From NCBI GenBank assembly GCA_946800325.1, contig OX326959.1, positions 42,968,551 to 43,032,550 of the forward strand: a DNA stretch of 64,000 nucleotides. Reading direction: 5' to 3'. The translations under genes were made by a program, and so were the position numbers. A model generated the notes under the pieces. The model did no database searches, was not told the origin of the DNA, and was given only the letters and a program-made list of their open reading frames with translations. Shown piece by piece: positions 56,703 through 64,000 of this stretch (its first letter is position 1; every line of letters starts with the position of its first letter). The DNA comes from Luzula sylvatica (Eukaryota; Streptophyta; Magnoliopsida; Poales; Juncaceae).

Positions 56703-58058
56703 AGGTTCCATTTTGAAAGAGAGAGAATTAAGTTTGATTAGGGTTCTAGGGTTCGGGTCTGTAGGGTGCAGATCTGATTCGAAAGAGACATAATTAAGTT
56801 TTTGTCACGTCACTTTTGAAAAAAAAATTGCCATGTCATCGTGCCATCTCAGCAGTTAATTGCTGATGGAAGAGATACTAATGAGCAAAATCAATAGATT
56901 GGGAGACATTAGTGAGCAAATTAAAAATTGGGAGACAAGTTGCACATTTTTAAAGAATTTAGGGGGCAAAATGAGTTTTTTCCAATGGTTAATAATGAGA
57001 TTTAGTTATATATTTTTTCCATTTTTTATGTTCAATTAAAGGTCAGTTTTGGCAAATGTAAAAATAAAAAAAAACATTTTAAATTTTCTTTTCATGTGAA
57101 AGACATAACTTTCAGGTATGGGTCATAGAGACCATTTTGAAATTTCTAAAAAAGAAAAAGAAAATTTATATATATATTTATTTAAATAATAATGTAAATT
57201 TGGTTTTTGCTACTATTTTTAGTGTTGTATAAAATGAAAAAAATAGAGGCAAAATTTCCTTCCAAATTTTCATCACATATTAGTTAACTTGAAGACTGAA
57301 ATAAAGAGAGAGAAAAATTCTAACACTAGGAACTAATATCCGTCAATTTAAGACTATAATATGTCAAAATTAATTGTAACATTATAAAAAATGTTTTTAA
57401 CTTATAACATGTTATGCATTAAATATATTTGTCAGCAATCAACCACCAAATTTTGTCCCAATTATTTGACAATTTATATGTCAATCATTTTGCGATAATA
57501 TTTTGGTCACGAAATGTATTAACTTATACACTTAATCTTTTTTGTGACTAATTTTGTAGCTAAAAACTAATTTGTCCCAATAATTTTTTTTAAGACAAAC
57601 ATATATTTCACTGATAATTACATACACTGACAAAATATATTTGGTCGCTAAAATTTTTGTAGCTAAAACTACTTGTAGTAGTAGTGTACATTGGGTTGTA
57701 GTATATATTGGAGGCTAAATTAGTATGGTTTCATATTTTACGAGAGGTTTTTATATTTTTGTGATAAATATAGATCATTATATTTCTTATATCAACGTGT
57801 ATATAGGTTCAGGTATTGTAAAAATAAGGGAAGTGAATTATGGGATAAATATGAATAACATATGCAACTACCATATTATCATTAATGAAATAACATTTTA
57901 CTAATTAATTTTGAGTGGTCTGAGAAGTCCTTGTTCTCGGAATAACTAATAAAACTTCTTATTTTCAACTAGTTACAGAAAAGTGTACAAGAGGAACAAT
58001 ATGAGTGGAACTTACTATCATAACTAATAAAACTTCTTATTTTCAACTAGTTGAATAA
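56703..58058. other. Non-coding part of duplication copy 2
   Basis: Counterpart of 29201-30576, including the CACTA-like end (ACTACTTGTAGTAGTAGTG near 57680). No gene. Confidence 0.5.
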
Positions 58059-58179
58059 AAAAAACGAGTACATGGAGAAATCTCGATGATCCTTCATCTA
58101 TTGTTGTCATAAAAATGATTAAATGGAGAAGACTCCATCATCCATTAGTGCCAATGAGACTCGAACTCACAACTTCTCA
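58059..58179 (-). mobile_element. SINE-like insertion, copy 2
   Basis: Counterpart of 30577-30704, flanked by CAACTAGTTGAATAA and a slightly eroded CACTAGTTGAATAA. Confidence 0.6.
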
Positions 58180-58239
58180 CACTAGTTGAATAATAATGAT
58201 AATGCATTCATTGCTCAAAGACTACACACACATGCAAGA

Positions 58240-58486
58240 TTATACATGTAAATCTAATCGAACCTTTGCCGCCTCTCGCCAACTGGCTGAAATTGGTTCA
58301 TCCATAGCGATGTGATGGCGAGCAGACCTATTGAACGGCATGACGACATCTCGAACACATATACAGAGAATATTCTTGACAAAAGAGAGAGGATCGTCAT
58401 CATAATCATTGTAGTCGTCTGTTCCATGCCTGAACTCGTCGATACAATCCTCTACATCATATGCAATCTCTCTCACCTATTGGAGA
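58240..58486 (-). pseudogene. NLR pseudogene copy 2: coiled-coil (Rx-N) part
   Basis: The minus strand reads VREIAYDVEDCIDEF through AAKVRLDLHV, differing from copy 1 at a few residues. Confidence 0.85.
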
Positions 58487-59563
58487 AATTGATCTCATAA
58501 ATTAATACTAACATACTTATTGTTGTATTATTTATTATAAATAATACTAATTAAATTTTAAAAATTATTTATTTTAATGATATAAAATATTACCATATGA
58601 ATTTTAATATTCATCGATAAATATAATATCATTAAAATACAAAATAAAATAATTCATGAGATATTAAATCAATGCACTATTTCGGTTTTGAATATATTAA
58701 AGGGCAAGTTAGTAATATGCTGCCATTTATATTCTAAAACAAAACCGAATTAAAGAATTAAAGAGAGTAATGTAATGATGTCTCTCTCCTTCAATCTCAT
58801 TTTATATACTTTTCATCTCATAATCAGATGACAAGTTAAGACATTTTTCTTTCATTCTTTCTTTTCATTGGAGAAAAACTATCTGAAATTATGATGTTTA
58901 ATATCCTTCAAAATACATAATATTTTATTCTTCAACTTCTAAATAGAGAAGACTTGATTGAGAAATTGGTGTACGTGACTTCGTCTCTTTCGAAATGAAA
59001 GTCTTCCGTTCTACGACTGTACTACTAGATCGAAACCGAGACAAATCGGAGGTGCAAAACCTTGAAGGCGTCATCTGTCTTTAGGACAGATGTGGCACGA
59101 TCACGTGGCTACATCAGGTTTGTTTCTCGATTTATTTATTTATCATTATTATTTAATTAATTATTTAATTTGTTTATTTGGTTATTTTATTGAAATATAA
59201 CCAACACTTATTATAAACATATAAAATTAAATTGCTAAATGAGATAGACGTGTTAAAAATAAGCTAATTCATAAATATTAAAAAATAATATTTCATTCGA
59301 TCATCATCTGTTTCATCCAATCTTTGACTTGTCTCCCGTGCTTCTATTGAAAACTTTTGAATTTTTTTGGTTACAATAGTATAATATGTAACTTCATAGA
59401 TATCTTACCGATCCAAATTCAAGCGTAGCAGCAGGAAAATTCATGTTTACATTATGTATTTTTTAAGAAAAATCTCCTGAGTTTTTGGATACTTCATTTT
59501 AGATTGAATTTATTTTGCCCATGTGGAGTTCAGAGTTAATATTTCATTAACATCCGACGAAAA

Positions 59564-60857
59564 TTGGAGCATTTCTGCATGTAACCCCTTTTAGAAAAAA
59601 AATTCAAAAACTAACCCCCTTTTCGAAAATATTCCAAAAATGACCCCATTTTCGCAAATATTCCAAAAATAACCCCTTTCGGGTTTTTAAATCTCGCCGC
59701 TACAGTGTTTTGAGATTTTAAATCCCGCCGCTACAGTGTTTTGAGAAAGAAAAAAAAATTTATTCTCCTTCAAAATGTACCCACCGAATTCTCCATCATT
59801 TAACTATTATATTTAATTAACGTGATAATTACAACATATCATTAAATATTAACTAATATTTATTCCAATTTATGAATTCGAATAAATATGAATTATGTAT
59901 TAAGTTAATAGCTAACAATAAAATTAATATTTATGAATTCAAATGTATCCACCGAATTCTCTATTATTGAAATATTAATTATGGCGTTAGTTATTAACGT
60001 AATACATAATTAATATTTATTCGAATTCATAAATTGAATTAAAAATAAATATTAATTACGTATTATGTTAATAGTTAACAACAAAATTAATATTTATGAA
60101 TTCAAATGTACCCAACAAAATTCAAATGCCGCTACTGTTCATCGGATACTGTTCACTCGACACGGTTTTGAGATTTTAAATCTCGCCGCTACAGTGTTTT
60201 ATGAATTCAACGGATACTGTTCACTCGACACTGTTCATCGGATACTGTTCGCTCGACGCTGTTCAACCGTGTACTGTTCATCCCGGTTACTGTTCATGAA
60301 TTTTTTTTTTTCTTTTTTTGAATTTTATTTTATTTGACGTATATCTTGTGTTCTAAATAAAATATTTGAATTTTTCATCGTATTAATAAATATAATTGAC
60401 ATATGTCTTGTGTTCTAAATAAAATATTTGAATTTAATAAAATACTATTCACACAAATACTTTTTGTTAGCCTCAGCTGGTATTTTTTTTTTTTTTGCTT
60501 ATTATAACAATTTTGATTGGTACCAAGCTGCGTTTTTTTATGCTTATTATAATATTTTTGATTGGTACCAAAGCTGCGTCTTTTAAATTAACATTTATGA
60601 AAATTACTTTTGTTTTATACTTGTAACATTTTAGATAAAATTATTATTTTATGATCATAACACATATTTAAAAATCGCAGCGAAGCACGAGAAATATTTT
60701 TATTTTCTTATCAAATAATATATCAAATAATATATCCCGCAGCGAAATAATATATCAAATAATATATCAAATAATATATAAAATTATTATTTTTGCTAAT
60801 TATATTATTTCTTATCAAATAATATATCCCGCAGCGAAGCGCGGGCTATATTCCTAG
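59564..60857 (+). mobile_element. Non-autonomous Helitron, private to copy 2
   Basis: 1,294 bp lying between AAAA and TCCTC, whereas copy 1 has AAAATCCTC at the same place. The 3' end is a CCCGC..GCGGG hairpin (CCCGCAGCGAAGCGCGGG), a 7-base spacer and CTAG before T. The 5' end TTGGAGCATTTCTGCATG departs from the usual TC. Inside are repeated GAGATTTTAAATCTCG palindromes, GCCGCTACAGTG motifs and a cluster of ACTGTTCA units (60135-60298). No protein frame. Confidence 0.9.
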
Positions 60858-61576
60858 TCCTCTTAAAACTCAAATTCTGTTTTTATTTTTAAAATATATA
60901 CATCACTATTATAGAAAGAAAAAAACAACACATGTATAGAAATATCATGTAAGTATCTCGTATATTTTTATATAAAACTATATCTCTCGCCTCACATTTT
61001 TGATGACATGAATATGATTTAAAACATTAAAAATTAACATTTAATTAATGATTTAACATCTTAATTGTATGTTTAATTATAAATTGAGATGTTAAATCAT
61101 GTTTTGTATGTTAATTTTGAAGGTATTAAATCATATTCACGTCATCAAAAATGTGAGGAAGGTACTAGAAGGTATATATCACTACTCAAACTATTATGAC
61201 CGAAAATATATAACTATAAGAGACCATAATGGTATTCTCCTCAACAATTTATAAGACACTAACTAAAAATTAATTAACATGATAATTAACAAAAAATATA
61301 CATTTCATTAATGATTAATTGATATATAATTAAAATAAGTACGAATTATCAATCCTTAATTGATAATTAAAGTAGTCATGGTTGTATAGTAAATAGTAAT
61401 AAATAAAAGACTTTATTGTTTAGAATGAGGCGGTTTTATGATTGTATATTGTATATAGTAATTAATGGATGTAATTGAGTCAGTAATTATGGGGGCGGTC
61501 AAGATAAGTTAGTGCTGATTGGTGAGTTAGAAACTTAGAATGAGTGGCTGTTAGTGAAAAGTCAGTTTAAAGTTAA

Positions 61577-62504
61577 GAGTTGGGGGATTGCCCAAAGCCC
61601 TTTGGGCAGAAAACTTGCACAAACACATGCTGAACCACACGATGAGATCACGATTCCTAAATCATGATTAAACTCTTAACGCGAATGTTAAATCCCGTTA
61701 ACACACTTAATAACTTAACAGATACTCTATCCGCCAATATAGGGATAAAATCCCTAAGATCTCGTCTCTCTCGTGCTCTAGCGCTCGTGCATCTTTGTTG
61801 TTTTGGAAAGAGACCTACTGATCCGAATTGGAAAGCAACTAGAAAAAAATTCCTAATGGCAAAATTATTTCCTCTCTTTTTCTTCTGGCAAAATTGCCTT
61901 TTCTATTTTTCTTCTTGGTTTACATCCTCTTCAACTCGAGCAATGAATCATCTTGTTAATCGTGCTACGTGAATTTCTCATCTTGTTAACACTTCTGATG
62001 AAGAAGGGAGTGCAATAAATCATCTCCATCTCCGAATGTAATTGTAGCTTTTGATCATTTGCATTCGCAAGCAAATAGCAATCGGCTATAACAAGTTTTC
62101 ATTGATTTCAATAACCAAGATGATAAATCTTTGTTTAGTTCGGTACGTCATTGAAAAAAACTGCAATTCACAAATTTTTTTAAGTATTTTGCACAACAAA
62201 AAATTGCAGTAAAAAAAATGAGGGGTTATTTTACAATTTCCAATTATGCAGGAACTTGGTTGCATTTTAGGAAAATTAGGAGTTATTTTGCATATTTTTC
62301 AATTATTCCGGAATTTGTTGATTTGATTGCAATTTAGGAATAATGAGGTGTTATTTTGCTAATTTATTAATTTAAAAGATAATAGTTTTGCAAAGAAAAA
62401 AATACTAATTTTTGTCTGAACTCTTTTTTCAATACATGACCTATGCAAAAATGTTAAAAGCAAATAAAAGACTAATTTTAATCTTTTTTTTTTTTGCAGA
62501 ACAC
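61577..62504. other. Non-coding sequence right of the duplication
   Basis: Starts with GAGTTGGGGGATTGCCCAAAG and a CCCAAAGCCCTTTGGG palindrome, possibly a transposon end. A short frame at 61664-61972 has no recognisable content. A T-rich acceptor-like site (TTTTTTTTTTTTGCAG) ends near 62499. Confidence 0.4.
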
Positions 62505-62710
62505 AAATTCGAAGAACCTAGGATGGGAATGGAATTTTTTAATGATCACGTAACTAGTAGTTTCTATACGGAATATGCATTTCAAATTGGATTTAGTATT
62601 CGAAAGGGTTATGTTCGAGAAAATAAATCCGGTTTTAATACAATGAGAACTTTTACTTGCAATAAAGAAGGTCTTCTCAATGACATGATAGAATATTGTT
62701 TGTTACATTT
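62500..62710 (+). pseudogene. FAR1-type DNA-binding domain fragment
   Basis: After a splice-acceptor-like site the frame reads HKFEEPRMGMEFFNDHVTSS, FYTEYAFQIGFSIRKGYVRE and TFTCNKEG, the N-terminal half of the FAR1 domain of MULE-derived transposases and FRS transcription factors. The zinc-coordinating second half is missing; the frame runs into unrelated hydrophobic sequence until a stop at 62786. It could be an exon of a larger gene, but I see no continuation. Confidence 0.72.
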
Positions 62711-62786
62711 GTGGACAATATTGTGTGCTTTTTCGCTATTCAAGTTCTTTTTTTTTACTTTTAGTCTGAATAAATGCGAAGTATGA

Positions 62787-63269
62787 ATGTTATGAATTTA
62801 GAATAAGTTGCGATTCAAGTTTGGCCTTTTTTATTTATTTTTAGTCCATGAGTAAATATGTTTTTAAGAATTTGGATGTCGGCAACTCAACATTATGAAC
62901 AATCAAATATTAGAATATGCATACATCTTTTATATATTTGGTCCAAAGAACTTACTCAACAAAACTTATAAACATTACGCGCAAATGCAGTACACATCAC
63001 ATTATTGAATTCCGTACCATGCACCACGTAAACAAGAACAAGAAACATATAGACAATGCAAACCATATAAATAAAACAATAAACAATACATATCATATAA
63101 ACATCACAAACAAAATCATAAGATTGGTACATAAAGGAAGTTACACAATCGCACACAATAAAACCAAGATCTCTCGAAGAATTAACTTGATTGTCAAACT
63201 AAAATACATACAAAAGGGCTAAATTGTAAAAATCTAAAAACAAAGAGTGATTTTCTGATCAAATATTCC
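62787..63269. other. AT-rich sequence, no gene recognised
   Basis: Frames on both strands lack recognisable content. Confidence 0.35.
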
Positions 63270-64000
63270 TTATAAATATCTTGCGGTACAAGACCCTGTA
63301 TCAAAACATGTTCCTGATCCACTTTTATCTAAAAAAAAAAATGAATTAATTCATTATATAAAAATTCCAAGAAATTAAATGAATTAACTGAATTGTGTTG
63401 TAGTAGGAAGAAAAGGAATGTATTTTTGCAAAGAGGTACCTTGATCACCAAAATAAATTCTGCCAATCATCGTCTTTGAAACTGCCCCTCGATAGAAAAC
63501 TGGGTACAGATATTTCTCCTATTCCAAGTTCGAGTAATCCACCAGGGGCCATTCCGGTGCAAATGCAATTGCATGGGATTGAAGGGTTTATGGTTGATTT
63601 TGTTTGGTTGAACAAAAGAAATCTGTACATATTATTGTGACAGCGTGATAAGGGATCGCACTGGATGCAATTGCATGGGACTCATAGCCAATCGCTTCCT
63701 GAATCGAGCACCACGAGAAATTGGGGTTCCTATGTCTATCCCAGCGTAAACCTGAATGATTAAAATTGATTATCGCGTCAAATTAAGTGTTAATCGAATT
63801 GTAAGTAACAATGTTCAATCAAACAAACTCATTTGTCCCAAATTGAGTCCGTGAAATTGAAAAATTGAGAAATACGAAGAATGGAGAAGAAAACCGAAAG
63901 TAGAGTAGTGTTTCTAAGAGGTGTGATCCAACGAAATTTGATAATCAGCTGGAGGAGTTTCTAAGAAAAGAAGACAATGTTTGTGCTCCGACCACATGGC
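63270..64000 (-). other. Unresolved possible minus-strand gene end
   Basis: On the minus strand, acceptor-like sites precede GTTTACGCTGGGATAG (near 63754) and ATAAAAGTGGATCAGG (near 63330), and a donor-like CAAG|GTACC lies at about 63440. Short open stretches (for example GGLLELGIGEISVPSF and KTMIGRIYFGDQ) can be read, but no single frame joins them without stops. I recognise no family. The region continues past the right edge. Confidence 0.25.

Larger units (their letters stand above)
54649..61576. repeat. Segmental duplication, copy 2
   Basis: Direct copy of 27150-32806 plus a private 1,294-bp Helitron (59564-60857). It keeps the shared solo LTR, TIR element, SINE-like insertion and NLR fragments, but lacks the LRR part and the F-box gene that flank copy 1. 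Confidence 0.95.

Overview
The window is nuclear DNA of a flowering plant, most likely a eudicot. It is AT-rich, its genes carry many short GT-AG introns, it holds a class XI myosin, a Dof factor and CC-type NLR (disease-resistance) relics, and it contains an interstitial run of the plant telomere unit TTTAGGG. I cannot name the species. Most of the sequence is nested transposable elements.

Layout: 1-7.1 kb is a Ty1/copia element on the minus strand nested inside the reverse-transcriptase region of a decayed plus-strand copia. 7.2-10.4 kb holds MITEs and two non-autonomous Helitrons placed 5' end to 5' end. 11.5-14.3 kb is a 12-exon gene resembling plant FAM178/SLF2 (NSE6/ASAP1-like). 14.65-15.3 kb is a hAT element with its 8-bp target duplication. 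18.8-20.1 kb is a two-exon Dof gene. 24.2-25.4 kb, minus strand, is the RNA polymerase III subunit RPC9/CRCP. 25.8-31.0 kb is a shattered NLR pseudogene with two solo LTRs in it. 32.9-34.2 kb is a broken F-box gene with a triplicated N-terminus. 34.4-41.9 kb is another TE stack: Helitron, copia integrase scrap, telomere repeats, SINE, an LTR full of palindromic words, a CACTA end and a long foldback. 42.1-50.6 kb is a 38-exon class XI myosin gene, intact except for one in-frame TAA at the motor switch II and a LINE insertion in one intron. 50.7-54.6 kb is retroposed and nested TE material. 54.65-61.58 kb is a direct second copy of 27.15-32.81 kb, now carrying a 1,294-bp Helitron that the first copy lacks. 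61.6-64 kb holds a FAR1-like domain fragment and an unresolved minus-strand region.

The genes do not form a pathway; this is ordinary gene-plus-repeat plant chromatin. RPC9 (Pol III transcription) and the SLF2/NSE6-like protein (SMC5/6 DNA repair) are housekeeping types, Dof is a transcription factor, and myosin XI is an organelle motor. The most informative content is structural. A segmental duplication and several repeat families give internal empty sites, which define exact insertion boundaries. Two unrelated LTR retroelement regions carry arrays of self-complementary words built on CGTT-nn-AACG. All splice models, boundaries and copy comparisons were made by eye; no alignment or database search was run.
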